A DNA stretch of 62,053 bases from DSUN01 sp035527715 (GTDB taxonomy: Bacteria; Planctomycetota; PUPC01; DSUN01), in assembly GCA_035527715.1 (NCBI GenBank), contig DATKZY010000233.1:1-62053 (forward strand), written 5' to 3'. Position numbers and translations under genes: made by a program. The notes beneath the pieces are model-generated. The model was not told where the DNA came from and made no database searches. It saw only the letters and a list, made by a program, of their open reading frames with translations. This document shows positions 50,367-59,505 of this stretch, piece by piece. The first letter of the stretch is position 1, and each line of letters begins with the position of its first letter.

Positions 50367-53300
50367 GTGTTGTCGTCAGGGTGCACCCGCGCGATGCGAA
50401 TGTGGAGCGGAGACGACAGGTTGCTGAATCTCCCACCTCAATGTCTGCCTCGCAGGGCGGCTGCTGGCAGGGCCGCGCTGGCGGGACCGGCCCTCGTGGC
50501 CATCGCGCTGCTGGGGTTGGGGTGGGGCGCGTGGTACGTGTGGCGCGTCCGTCAGCGGTTCCATGGCCCGCTGGAGCGTGGGCAGGAACTCCTCGTGCAG
50601 CGGAGGCTCGACGAGGCCATGGCGAGTTTCGAGCTGGCCCGGGAAGCGCGGCCGGACGACCCGGCGCCGCTGCGGGGCCTGGCCGCATGCTACAAGGCGA
50701 AAGGGCAGCTCCCCGAAGCGGCCGCCTGGGCCGACCGTGCCAGCGCGCTCGACGCGTCACCGGCCTCGCGGGTCCTGGCGGCCGAGATTGCCCTCGTGGC
50801 GGCTGGCCCGTGGGACCCTCTCGCTGACCCACGGCCGGACCTCACGCGGGAGGAGCGCGCCCAGCTCCGCAAGGCGGCCGAGCTGGCCCAGGCCGCTGCG
50901 GAGAGCCACCCCGACTGCGGCCCGGCGCATCGAGCCCTTGCGGAGGCGATGGGGCGCCTGGGGGACGTCGCCAACGCCCTGCCTCACCTGCGGCGCGCGT
51001 TGCAGATCGAGCCCCAGGCCCGGGCCACCCGCCTGACGGCCGGGGACCTCCTCATCCTGGACGGCGAGTCGCACGAGGCCCTGGAGCACTACCGCTATGT
51101 TGCCGGGCTCCTCGACCCGTTCGGCGAGCTGGAAGGCCAGGACCGGCAGGATCTCCTGCGCGCCTTGAGGCTGGGAGGCAGGGTCGCCGCGGCGCTCAAG
51201 ATGGGCGAGCAGGCCATAGGCTTCTGGGGCCGATTCCTCACGGCAGGCGGGGACACGGCAGAGGGCCAAGTGGGCCTCACCATCGGCAACTACGTCAAAG
51301 GGGACTACTTGCAGGCCATCCAGGAAGGCAACCGGGCCATGCGGTACATCGGGCCGACGAACCCGAGCTGGGAGGTCCACTACTACCTCGGCCTGTCGCT
51401 CATCGAGCTCAAGCGCTACGACTCCGCGGTAGATGAACTGCGGAAGGCGGCGACTGTGCGCAGCAGCGCTGCCATCCAGTGCCTCCTCGGCATCGCTCTG
51501 GCTCGCGACGGCGATCGGGCCGGGGCTCGTGGGGCCCTCGGAGACGCGCTGGCCCTGGACCCGCGGCACGCTGCCGCGAGAGAGGAGCTGGTGAGGCTCC
51601 TGGAGGCCGATGGAGAAGTGCCGCGGGCGCTCGAGGTCCTCCGACGCGGCGTGGAGGCGACGCCGAAGGCCCGCGAGGCGCACCAGTTGCTGGCCGACTT
51701 CTGCTTGCGGCACGGTCGCGATGCGGAGGCGGAACAGGCCCTCCGTGCCCTGTACGCGCTCGAGCCGCCCACGGCCGACGCCACGGCGCAACTCGCCGTC
51801 TTCTACCTCGACCGGGGTGACCCGGAGCGAGCGCTGCCGCTTGCCCAGGAGGCCATGGCGCTGGAGGCGACGTCGGCGGGCCCTGCCCACCTCGTGGCCA
51901 GGGTCGAGGCGGCCCTCGGGCGCTACGAGGAGGCCGAGACGCATTTCGCCGTGGCCCTGCGGCTGGAGCCGAAGCGGGCGGCTGCTTACGTGGACTGGGC
52001 ACAGATGCTGGGGGCCGCTGGGGATCGGGCGGGCACGGAGGAGGTCTACGCCCGCGCCCGGAAGGCCGTGCCCGGCGCGACCGTGGTGCGTTGCGCCTAC
52101 GCGCGTTTCTGCATGGCGACGGGGCGGGTGGATGAGGCTGTGGACGAGTTGCGGCGGGTGCTCGACGCGGATCGCCAGAACCTGATGGCGCGGGCGGCGC
52201 TTGTCGAGCACTTCCTCGCCCGGAAGTCGCGCGAGGCCGCGCTGGCCCAGGCGCGGGAGGCCGTGGATGCACTGCCGAAGAGCCTGGGGGCGCGCAGGCT
52301 GCTCGCGCGAGTCTACCGAGCGCGTGGGGAGTGGAGCAACCTGCTCCAAGTCCTTCGGCAGATCTCCGCGTTGCCCGAAGGGGAGGCAACGACTTGGCCC
52401 GAGCTTCTGGCTGCCCAGATGCACGAGGGCCTCTACAGCGTGCCGCTGGAGGCGGTGAAGGGAGCCGGCCCTGGCCAGCACGGGGCGCAGAGGAGTGTGG
52501 ACCTCATGCTGGCGATCTCCCGCTTCTATGCGGGGAGCAAGGCGGAGGCGTTGGCGGAGGTGGGGCGCCTGGCGAGCGCCGACCGGCGCGATGCCGATGC
52601 CGGCTTCACGCTCTCTCTGATGCAGTTGGCCGGGGGCCAGCCGGCGTTGAGCGCCCCAGCCTGCCGGGAATTCGCGCTGCCCGACGTGGCGCTGGAGGCG
52701 TGGACGGATCTGAAACAGCGGCGCGAGCGGGACCCCGATCAGGCGCGCGAGATCGTGAGGCTGCTCCTCCACGCGTATGCCTACGAGCAGGTCGGCTGGC
52801 ACGATACGGCGGCGGAGGCCGTCGAGAGCATCCTGAAGATTGCCCCCGACTGCCTGGCTGCCTGCTGCATGGCCCCCGTGCTCTGGGAGCGCGCCGGCGA
52901 CCGCGCGCGGGCAATCGCCCGCTGCGAGCTCTCCCTGAAGGACTGCAAGGCGTTCGGCTACGGGCGGCTCCTGCTGGGGGACCTGTTGCTCCTCGATGGG
53001 CAGGCGGAACGCGCCCGGGCGATCTATGCCGAGTGCGCGACGGGGGAGACGGCCCCGTTCGAGGCGCGCACCAAGTTGGCGCTGCTGGCCACGCTGGCTG
53101 GCGACGAGCAGGGCGCCGTCGAGGCCTGGCGCGCCATCGTGCGCGAGCAGCCGCGCCACGTGCCGGCCTCCAATAATCTCGCTTGGCTCCTGGCAACGAA
53201 GGCGGAGCCTGAGCTCGCCGAAGCCGCCGACAATGCCCAGACCGCCTCGGAGGTGGCGCCGAAGGACCCGGCCGTGCTCGACACGGTGGGCTGGGTGTGC

Positions 53301-53549
53301 CACCTGCGCGGCGAGGGGCGGCGGGCACTGAATGTCCTCGAAGACGCGGCGAAGGCGGCCCCGTACAGGGCGGCGGTGCTCTTTCATCTCGGTATGGCGT
53401 ACGCGCAAGACCACCAGATCGCGAAGGCCGTGCAGGCGCTGACCTCTGCGGTCGAGCTGGCGCCCCGCGAGGCGGTGGCGGACCGCGCGCGCCAGGTCCT
53501 GCGCGACCTTCGGTTGCAGGAGGGGCTGCCGTTGGGGGATACGCGATGA
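50367..53549 (+). CDS. Large membrane-anchored TPR protein
   Basis: The 1,060-residue protein has one membrane segment (about 38-58: AALAGPALVAIALLGLGWGAWYV) close to the N-terminus and then nearly continuous TPR repeats (QELLVQRRLDEAMASFELAREARPDDPAPLRGLA; LGRYEEAETHFAVALRLEPKRAAAY, in pieces). It ends with repeats of the LDTVGWVCHLRGEGRRALNVL type seen in exopolysaccharide/PEP-CTERM-associated TPR proteins. The start is uncertain: GTG at 50367 with GGGGAG, or ATG/TTG at 50394-50421. It overlaps the next TPR gene as ATGA. Confidence 0.78.
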   Translation: MLSSGCTRAMRMWSGDDRLLNLPPQCLPRRAAAGRAALAGPALVAIALLGLGWGAWYVWRVRQRFHGPLERGQELLVQRRLDEAMASFELAREARPDDPAPLRGLAACYKAKGQLPEAAAWADRASALDASPASRVLAAEIALVAAGPWDPLADPRPDLTREERAQLRKAAELAQAAAESHPDCGPAHRALAEAMGRLGDVANALPHLRRALQIEPQARATRLTAGDLLILDGESHEALEHYRYVAGLLDPFGELEGQDRQDLLRALRLGGRVAAALKMGEQAIGFWGRFLTAGGDTAEGQVGLTIGNYVKGDYLQAIQEGNRAMRYIGPTNPSWEVHYYLGLSLIELKRYDSAVDELRKAATVRSSAAIQCLLGIALARDGDRAGARGALGDALALDPRHAAAREELVRLLEADGEVPRALEVLRRGVEATPKAREAHQLLADFCLRHGRDAEAEQALRALYALEPPTADATAQLAVFYLDRGDPERALPLAQEAMALEATSAGPAHLVARVEAALGRYEEAETHFAVALRLEPKRAAAYVDWAQMLGAAGDRAGTEEVYARARKAVPGATVVRCAYARFCMATGRVDEAVDELRRVLDADRQNLMARAALVEHFLARKSREAALAQAREAVDALPKSLGARRLLARVYRARGEWSNLLQVLRQISALPEGEATTWPELLAAQMHEGLYSVPLEAVKGAGPGQHGAQRSVDLMLAISRFYAGSKAEALAEVGRLASADRRDADAGFTLSLMQLAGGQPALSAPACREFALPDVALEAWTDLKQRRERDPDQAREIVRLLLHAYAYEQVGWHDTAAEAVESILKIAPDCLAACCMAPVLWERAGDRARAIARCELSLKDCKAFGYGRLLLGDLLLLDGQAERARAIYAECATGETAPFEARTKLALLATLAGDEQGAVEAWRAIVREQPRHVPASNNLAWLLATKAEPELAEAADNAQTASEVAPKDPAVLDTVGWVCHLRGEGRRALNVLEDAAKAAPYRAAVLFHLGMAYAQDHQIAKAVQALTSAVELAPREAVADRARQVLRDLRLQEGLPLGDTR

Positions 53550-56500
53550 GCCGTTGGCCGCTGCGAACGCTTTCTGCCGCGCTCGCGCTTGCCGCTGCGG
53601 CGACGCCTGCGGTGGCTGATCCTGTCGTGTCGTGGCCGTTGCTCCAGACGGAGCGCGAACGTCACGGCGGCTTGTTCGCCTCGTGGAGCATTGACCAGAG
53701 GAAGCTCCTGTCGGCCTTCCAAACGCTGGAGAAGACAGGCGGGGACAGCGACATTGCCGCGCTGCGGCGCCGAGTGGAGGACGACCCTGTTGATCTTGCG
53801 GCAACCGACGCCCTGGCCGTTCGCTACTGGCGGAATGGGCGCTTCCGCGAAGCCGTCCTGCTGTTGCGCCGCGTCCTGGACCTGGACCCCACATTCACGC
53901 GTGCCCGGCTGGACCTGGCGGAGTTCTTTGCGGAGCTGGGCTCGTACCAGCGGGCCGTGCGGGAACTGGAGGAAGGCATCGGCCTCCAGCCGAAGTCGGC
54001 GAGTCTGCGCCGTTTCCTGGCCGAGGTGTACGGGGCCTGGGGCGAGTGGCGACGGGCAGCAACGGCTTGGCAGGAAGTCGCTCAACTGGTGCCGACCGAC
54101 CCACAGGCGCTCCTGCACTTGGCGCGCGCGTGGCTGCGGGCCGGCGAGCCCGAGGCGGCGAAGGCCGTGCTCGCGCGGTTCGCCCGCTTCGTCGAAGGAA
54201 ACGAGGAGCTGACGCTGGCCCTGGGAGACCTCCACCGTGCTCTGGGGAACCTGCGCGCGGCCAGGGAGATCTGGGAACGGCTCCTGAAGCGGTCTGCCCG
54301 CAGCGGCGCCGTGGCCCAGCTCGGCCTCCTGCACCTCAGCCAGGGCGAATTCCGCGAGGCGCGCCAGAGATTCTCCGAGGCCGCCCAACTGCCGGGCGCC
54401 GACGCGTTCGTCGTCGCCGGCGCGGCGGCGGCAGCCCAGGGCCTGAACGAACAGGCCGAGGTCATCTCGCTGTGCAGCCGCGTCCGCGCCGCGGGGCGCC
54501 CGCACCTCGCGGCGAGCCTCCTGGCGAACCTCTGGCTTGGGCGTGGCGATGCGACGGCGATTGAGGCCGTGTGGGCGGCCTTCCCACGAGGGGGGAGCGA
54601 AGGCTATGCCCAACTGCTCACGATGACCAGGACCGCTCGCGACGTGTGTCGGGACCTGGCCCTTGTCCTCAGCCAAGCCGAGGTGCTCAAGGAGGCGGGG
54701 TGGCTGAGCCAGGCGATTGGGCTCCTGGAGCCCGCCAGGGAGCGAACTCGCGCGAGCGTGCTACTGAGCGAGGCGCTGGCCTCCTGCTACGAGGCGGCGG
54801 GGCACGGCGAGCGCGAGCTGCTGGTTCGCGAGGAGCTGACGCAGGCGCGCCCCGACAGCGTGCAGGCATCCAACGCCTTGGCCTGGGCGCTCATCGAGCG
54901 CGGCGAGTGGGCTCGTGCCGAGGGGGTCAGCAGGGCCTTCACGAAGCGCTTCTTCGACGATCTGGAGAGCCGCTTGGTCAGCGCGACGGTCGCACTGCGC
55001 AATGGCGACTACGCCACGGCGATCAGAGACTGCCAGGCCGTCTCGGGCAAGTACCCCACCGACGAGCGTCTCTACGCGCTTCTCCTCGACGCCATGCTGA
55101 GAGCCGGCGAGTTCCGGGACGGCGTGTCGCTCATCCACGGCAGGGAGGGCGCACTGCCCACATTCATCCTCGGGCCACTGGAGCGAGCCATTCTGGCGGC
55201 AGATGAGGAGCATTGGGAGGAGGCGCTGGCCCAGGTGCAGCGGGGGTTGCGCCGGACCCCGCGCGACCATCGGCTCTGGCTTCTGGCGGGCGCGACCGCG
55301 GAGCGCAGGGGCGACCTCGCCGGCGCCGCGGCGCAGTACCAGGTGGCTACTTGGGTCCGGCCCGAGCACGTCTCGCTGCATGTGACCCTGGCGCGCACGG
55401 CGGCGCGGGCGGGGCTCGTCCCCCTGGCCGCAGAGGCGTACCGAACGGCAATCGGCCAGACGGCGGATCCGTTCGACCTTCAGCTCGAGTACGCCGACGC
55501 CTTGGCGCAGTGGGGCCGACACAAGGACGCGGTTGCCGTGCTGGACTCCCTTCGGCCGGGCACGGGGGCGCAGCGGGATGCGGCAGCGGTTCGCCTGGCC
55601 GAGGCGCTCGTGGTGATGGGGGAGCCTGCCCGCGCCCTGGAGCTGGCTCGGGCCATGCTGGCGAGGGACGCTGCCGAGCCGGTGGCCCGCCGGGTCGCAG
55701 TGCTGGCGTGTCGAGCCCAGGGGGACCTCGACGCCGCGTTGAAGATCTGTGAGGCGGCGAGAGCCGGGGGGACCGCGGACGCCGAACTGGGCATCCTGTA
55801 CCTCCTCAAGGGCCGGCACAAGGAGGCCGAGGAGCGCCTTGCCAGCGCCGTGGGTCACGCGACCCAGGTGACACCACGAGCCGAGCTGCGGAGGGCCCTG
55901 GCCATCGCTCAGACGTTGCTGAACCAGCCGCAGAAGGCGCTCAACACGCTTCAGGAGTCGCTGCCGGAACTTGGGAAGCAGAGCGCGGGGACCGAGGACC
56001 TGGTGGTCTTGCTCGCCGCCGCGGGAGCCGGGGACGCGGCCGGCGAGTTCCTTGCACGCATCGCGGAGAGCGACCCGACAGGAGCAGGGTGGGTGCGAGG
56101 TGCGTTGCCGAAGATGGCGACGGACAGGGAGCTTGCCGGGCTTGTCCTCACGGCCTGTGCGGCCCGGCGCGCCGGCTGGTACGGCGCGGCCGCCGAGCTG
56201 TTCGCCCTGGCGTCCAAGCGCGCTCCCGACGCGCCGCTGTGGCTCCGGGAGGCCGTGCGGGCGTACGTGGACGCGAAGGTGCTTGACCCTGCCCTCGCCC
56301 TGGCGCGGCAACTGGTTGCCTCCTGCCCCAACACGGGGGAGGCCCATCTTGCCCTCGCCTTGGTCCTCGAGAAGCAAGGGAAGCGGGACGCCGCGCTGGA
56401 CGCGTACGCCCGCGGCGCCGCGATGCTGAGCAGGGGGGCCGTGGCCGAGCGCCTCGCGGCGGCAGATCGCCTCCGGGCGGGGGGCAGATTCGACGCCGCA

Positions 56501-56938
56501 GTCGAGGCATATCGCTCGGTCCTGGACGCGCAGCCGGGGAACCGGGCCGTGGCCCGCGAGCTCGCCGCGCTCTACGCCGCGCACAAGCCCGATCAACTGG
56601 CCGAGGCCGAGCGCCTTGCGACCCTTGCTGCCGAGGACAACGCCGGCGACGCCGCGTGCCGCGACACCCTGGGCTGGATTCACTTCCTGGCCAAACGCCC
56701 CGAGGCGGCGCGGCCCGAGATTCTGGCTGCCCTGCGCAGCGAGCCGCGCCGCGCCATCTCCTACTATCACCTCGGGATGGTGGACTTCGTGCTCGGCCAC
56801 AAGGAGAGGGCGCACCGGGCGCTCCGCATCGCTCTCACGCTCGACGCCGACCTGCCCGACGCCGAGACCGCACGCTCGACCCTCAAAGCCATCGAGGCAG
56901 AGAAGCCGTCCCAGGAAACGGTGCCCCCCGCACCCTAG
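53546..56938 (+). CDS. Large exported TPR protein
   Basis: The 1,130-residue product begins with a signal peptide (about 1-25, AVADP) and is otherwise TPR repeats from end to end (ATDALAVRYWRNGRFREAVL; LAEFFAELGSYQRAVRELEE; ALVVMGEPARALELARAMLA; RDTLGWIHFLAKRPEAARPE). It is the same kind of protein as its upstream neighbour but exported, so the pair may act on opposite sides of the inner membrane. ATG at 53546 overlaps the previous stop codon (ATGA). No catalytic domain is seen. A role in envelope or exopolysaccharide assembly is possible but unproven. Confidence 0.78.
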   Translation: MSRWPLRTLSAALALAAAATPAVADPVVSWPLLQTERERHGGLFASWSIDQRKLLSAFQTLEKTGGDSDIAALRRRVEDDPVDLAATDALAVRYWRNGRFREAVLLLRRVLDLDPTFTRARLDLAEFFAELGSYQRAVRELEEGIGLQPKSASLRRFLAEVYGAWGEWRRAATAWQEVAQLVPTDPQALLHLARAWLRAGEPEAAKAVLARFARFVEGNEELTLALGDLHRALGNLRAAREIWERLLKRSARSGAVAQLGLLHLSQGEFREARQRFSEAAQLPGADAFVVAGAAAAAQGLNEQAEVISLCSRVRAAGRPHLAASLLANLWLGRGDATAIEAVWAAFPRGGSEGYAQLLTMTRTARDVCRDLALVLSQAEVLKEAGWLSQAIGLLEPARERTRASVLLSEALASCYEAAGHGERELLVREELTQARPDSVQASNALAWALIERGEWARAEGVSRAFTKRFFDDLESRLVSATVALRNGDYATAIRDCQAVSGKYPTDERLYALLLDAMLRAGEFRDGVSLIHGREGALPTFILGPLERAILAADEEHWEEALAQVQRGLRRTPRDHRLWLLAGATAERRGDLAGAAAQYQVATWVRPEHVSLHVTLARTAARAGLVPLAAEAYRTAIGQTADPFDLQLEYADALAQWGRHKDAVAVLDSLRPGTGAQRDAAAVRLAEALVVMGEPARALELARAMLARDAAEPVARRVAVLACRAQGDLDAALKICEAARAGGTADAELGILYLLKGRHKEAEERLASAVGHATQVTPRAELRRALAIAQTLLNQPQKALNTLQESLPELGKQSAGTEDLVVLLAAAGAGDAAGEFLARIAESDPTGAGWVRGALPKMATDRELAGLVLTACAARRAGWYGAAAELFALASKRAPDAPLWLREAVRAYVDAKVLDPALALARQLVASCPNTGEAHLALALVLEKQGKRDAALDAYARGAAMLSRGAVAERLAAADRLRAGGRFDAAVEAYRSVLDAQPGNRAVARELAALYAAHKPDQLAEAERLATLAAEDNAGDAACRDTLGWIHFLAKRPEAARPEILAALRSEPRRAISYYHLGMVDFVLGHKERAHRALRIALTLDADLPDAETARSTLKAIEAEKPSQETVPPAP

Positions 56939-57055
56939 CCCGCGGAGAGCACAGGGCAGCGCGGTGCGCAGGAGACCCAACGAGCCAAGCGGCATCCATG
57001 CTGTCACCGCGGCCCTTCCGGCGACTCGGGCCGCGCCGACCACAGGAGGACCCCT

Positions 57056-57301
57056 ATGAGCGAACAGCGGACGCTTCTGGCCTACTTCCCTTCGGAGGAA
57101 ATCTCCATCTACCAGTCCGGGGAGGAGATGGACATTGACCACCCCGACGTCGTAGACCGCCGAGTGGCCGAGGAGGCCGGCGCCTTCGTGATCCACCTGC
57201 TGACGAAGGAGGCGGAGTCCTTTGAGAAGATGCGCGAAGCGGGCGACTGGGAGAAGCTCGACGCCGCCTTTGCCGCATGGCGCCGCGCGCGGGGCGTGTA
57301 G
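57056..57301 (+). CDS. Small acidic protein of unknown function
   Basis: The 81-residue protein is soluble and acidic (ISIYQSGEEMDIDHPDVVDR; KEAESFEKMREAGDWEKLDA), with no membrane segment. I do not recognise the family. The ATG at 57056 has a very good AGGAGG at seven bases, which supports expression. It stands alone 117 bases after the second TPR gene and is followed by a hairpin that also ends the tRNA transcript. Confidence 0.65.
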   Translation: MSEQRTLLAYFPSEEISIYQSGEEMDIDHPDVVDRRVAEEAGAFVIHLLTKEAESFEKMREAGDWEKLDAAFAAWRRARGV

Positions 57302-57314
57302 GCCAAATGGGGAA

Positions 57315-57338
57315 GGGCAGCGGCCGTGGCCGCTGCCC
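57315..57338. terminator. Hairpin terminator shared by the small gene and tRNA-Gly
   Basis: GGGCAGCGGCC (57315-57325) pairs with GGCCGCTGCCC (57328-57338). It lies 14 bases beyond the small gene's stop codon and 5 bases beyond the tRNA CCA on the opposite strand, where it is followed by TTCCCCATTT. Confidence 0.7.
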
Positions 57339-57342
57339 CGTC

Positions 57343-57418
<76 letters not shown>

Positions 57419-57431
57419 GTTCCTGAGCGGC

Positions 57432-57460
57432 ATCTTACCCCACGAGTCTGGGGTTGTCAA
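57432..57460 (-). promoter_or_regulatory. Promoter of tRNA-Gly
   Basis: On the minus strand, TTGACA (57460-57455) and TAAGAT (57437-57432) are 17 bases apart, just upstream of the tRNA 5' end at 57418. Confidence 0.7.
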
Positions 57461-57486
57461 GCGCAATTCGCACGAAAGGACGACTC

Positions 57487-58563
57487 TTGGAGTACCGAGC
57501 ACTGGGGTCAACCGGGCTGCGAGTCTCCCGCCTCGGCTTCGGCTGCATCAAGTTCGCCCACTGCAAGGAGGAAGAGGTCGCCGCCGCCCTGCGGCGGGCC
57601 CTCGAGCTGGGCGTCAACTTCTTCGACACGGCCCGCGCCTATGGCACGAGCGAGGAGATGATCGGCCGCGCCATTGCCTCGCGGCGCTCCGACTACGTGC
57701 TGGCGACCAAGAGCCACGGCCGGACGGCCGACGCCCTCAGCGCCGACCTCGAGACCAGCCTGCGAAACCTTCAGACCGACCGGGTGGACATCCTGTTCCT
57801 CCACACCGTGAGCGACGCGGAAACCTATGAACAGGCGATGGGGCCGGGCGGGGGCTACGAGGCCGCCGTCCGCGCGAAAGAACAGGGCAAGGTGGGCCAC
57901 ATCGGCGTCTCGATCCATCGCGACCTGGCGACGATGCGTCGCACCATCGAGAGCGGGGCCTTCGAGGTGCTGATGGCCGCGGTCTCGGCGATTGACCCGG
58001 AGGGCTCGGCGGCGCTCCTGCCGCTTGCTGCCCAGCACGACATCGGCACGGTGGTCATGAAGCCGCTGAGCGGCGGCCAACTGGTCAGCCCGCCCGGTCC
58101 CAGCGGCCTGCCGCTATCGCCGGACCCCGTGGTGAGCGGAGCGCTGCGATGGGTCATCTCGAACCCTGACGTGGACACCATCATCCCCGGCATGGTCTCG
58201 GCGAGGCAGGTCGAGGAGAATGTGGCGTCGGTCGAGAGAGGCGCGCTGTCGGACCCCGAGCGGGCCGAGGTGATTGACGTCGTCGCTTCGCTGAAGAAGT
58301 CCTATCGCTACGGCCAGACGTGTCTGCGCTGCGGCTACTGCCAGCCGTGCCCGAACGGCATCAACATCCCCGCCATCTTCCAGGCGGCCGACGAGGCACG
58401 CGAATACCCCAACAACCTGAAGCACATGGGCCGCGACCTCTACGCCGCCCAGGAGCGCACCGCCGCCGACTGCGAGGAGTGCGGCCGCTGCATGGAGCAC
58501 TGTCCCGCGAAGCTCGACATCCCGAAGCGCCTGCGGGAGGTCGCTCAGTTCTTTGCCGGCTGA
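57487..58563 (+). CDS. Aldo/keto reductase fused to a 2x[4Fe-4S] ferredoxin domain
   Basis: The 358-residue protein has an aldo/keto reductase barrel (about 1-265: YRALGSTGLRVSRLGFG; the catalytic-Asp/Tyr region NFFDTARAYGTSEEMIGRAI; Lys in LATKSHG). A C-terminal domain binds two [4Fe-4S] clusters (C279, C282, C285, C289 in CLRCGYCQPC; C329, C332, C335, C339 in CEECGRCMEHC). This COG1453-type arrangement suggests electron exchange with ferredoxin rather than only NAD(P)H. The start is TTG at 57487 with AAAGGA six bases upstream; no ATG is suitable. The substrate is unknown. Confidence 0.87.
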   Translation: MEYRALGSTGLRVSRLGFGCIKFAHCKEEEVAAALRRALELGVNFFDTARAYGTSEEMIGRAIASRRSDYVLATKSHGRTADALSADLETSLRNLQTDRVDILFLHTVSDAETYEQAMGPGGGYEAAVRAKEQGKVGHIGVSIHRDLATMRRTIESGAFEVLMAAVSAIDPEGSAALLPLAAQHDIGTVVMKPLSGGQLVSPPGPSGLPLSPDPVVSGALRWVISNPDVDTIIPGMVSARQVEENVASVERGALSDPERAEVIDVVASLKKSYRYGQTCLRCGYCQPCPNGINIPAIFQAADEAREYPNNLKHMGRDLYAAQERTAADCEECGRCMEHCPAKLDIPKRLREVAQFFAG

Positions 58564-58569
58564 TTGCGT

Positions 58570-58599
58570 TTGACGGCGGCTCGGGTCCGGTGGTACACT
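58570..58599 (+). promoter_or_regulatory. Promoter of the nucleotidyltransferase pair
   Basis: TTGACG (58570-58575) and TACACT (58594-58599), 18 bases apart, lie 18 bases upstream of the ATG at 58617. Confidence 0.5.
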
Positions 58600-58616
58600 G
58601 CCGCTGGAGACGTGAG

Positions 58617-58841
58617 ATGGGCAGCAAGCCTGACGAGTTCGTTGACGAGCCCGACGAATGGGCGGCCATGACGCCTCAGGAGCGCTGGCAGGAGAGCCAG
58701 AAGCTCTGGGCCTTCTACCTCGCAATGGGGGGCTCCCTTGACCCAGAACCCGATTCTCAAAGTCCTTTCGACTTTGAGGAAATGCAGCGTGCAGTACCTC
58801 CTTTCCGGAGGGCAGGCCTGCATCTTCTACGGCGGCACTGA
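58617..58841 (+). CDS. Small partner protein of the nucleotidyltransferase
   Basis: The 74-residue protein reads MGSKPDEFVDEPDEW, then MTPQERWQESQKLWAFYLAM and GGSLDPEPDSQSPFDFEE. This resembles small proteins commonly encoded just before nucleotidyltransferase-fold genes in environmental genomes. It overlaps that gene by 104 bases in another frame. The pairing recalls toxin-antitoxin or abortive-infection modules (type IV, AbiE-like), but I cannot say which partner would be toxic. The ATG at 58617 has a weak GAG just upstream. Confidence 0.6.
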   Translation: MGSKPDEFVDEPDEWAAMTPQERWQESQKLWAFYLAMGGSLDPEPDSQSPFDFEEMQRAVPPFRRAGLHLLRRH

Positions 58842-59490
58842 ATTCAGCCGCGACGCTGACATCGTGGTCCTCGCGTCAGCGGGGAACTTGGCCGCGCTCC
58901 AAGCCGCGCTGCGCGAGCTTGATGCCGAGCAGATCTTTGTGCCGCCTCTGGAGGCAGAGTTCCTTGACCGCGGGCACGCCTGCCACTTCCGATGCCGCTG
59001 CCCCGGGGCGGAGGGCATCAGACTCGACGTCATGTCTGTCCTCCGGGGCTGCGACCCCTTCCCCAACCTCTGGGCCAGGCGCGCCGCGGTGGAGGTCCAG
59101 GGCACCGGGGAAGTGCCAGTCCTGAGCCTTCCCGACCTGGTGCAGTCCAAGAAGACCCAGCGCGACAAGGACTGGGGCCACATTCGCCGGCTGGTCGAGT
59201 CCGACTACCTTGCCCGCAGGTCCGAGGCAGACGAGGAGGACATGCTGTGGTGGCTGGCGGAACTGCGCACGGCGCCGTATCTCATCGAGCTGGTTCGCGC
59301 GAGGCCCGAGCTGGTGACGCGCGTCGAGCGGCGTCGCTGGCTTGCGGAACGTGGCCTGCGGGGCGAAGATGCCATTGGGGCCGCTCTGCTCGACGAGGAA
59401 CAGCAGGAGAGGGCGGATGACAGAGCTTACTGGGCTCCGTTGCGGAGAGAGCTGGAGCACTTGCGCCAGAGCCGGCGCTCGGACGGCTGA
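58738..59490 (+). CDS. Nucleotidyltransferase-fold protein (AbiEii-like)
   Basis: The roughly 250-residue protein begins LKVLSTLRKCSVQYLLSGGQ. It has the nucleotidyltransferase signature GGQACIFYGGTEFSRDAD, with metal-binding candidates D39 and D41, and a third acidic position in IRLDVMSVLRG. The segment LSLPDLVQSKKTQRDKDWGH is typical of small nucleotidyltransferase-like proteins related to AbiEii. The most likely start is TTG at 58738 with GGGGGG upstream, inside the preceding small gene. It converges on the heparinase-like gene 15 bases downstream. Cellular role unknown; a defence or toxin role is a hypothesis. Confidence 0.72.
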   Translation: MTQNPILKVLSTLRKCSVQYLLSGGQACIFYGGTEFSRDADIVVLASAGNLAALQAALRELDAEQIFVPPLEAEFLDRGHACHFRCRCPGAEGIRLDVMSVLRGCDPFPNLWARRAAVEVQGTGEVPVLSLPDLVQSKKTQRDKDWGHIRRLVESDYLARRSEADEEDMLWWLAELRTAPYLIELVRARPELVTRVERRRWLAERGLRGEDAIGAALLDEEQQERADDRAYWAPLRRELEHLRQSRRSDG

Positions 59491-59505
59491 AGCCGAGGGC
59501 AGGGA

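Noticed and set aside
50757..53894. A 1,045-codon open frame on the minus strand
   Set aside because: It is antisense to the two TPR genes, and its translation is Arg/Gly/Pro-rich without recognisable motifs.
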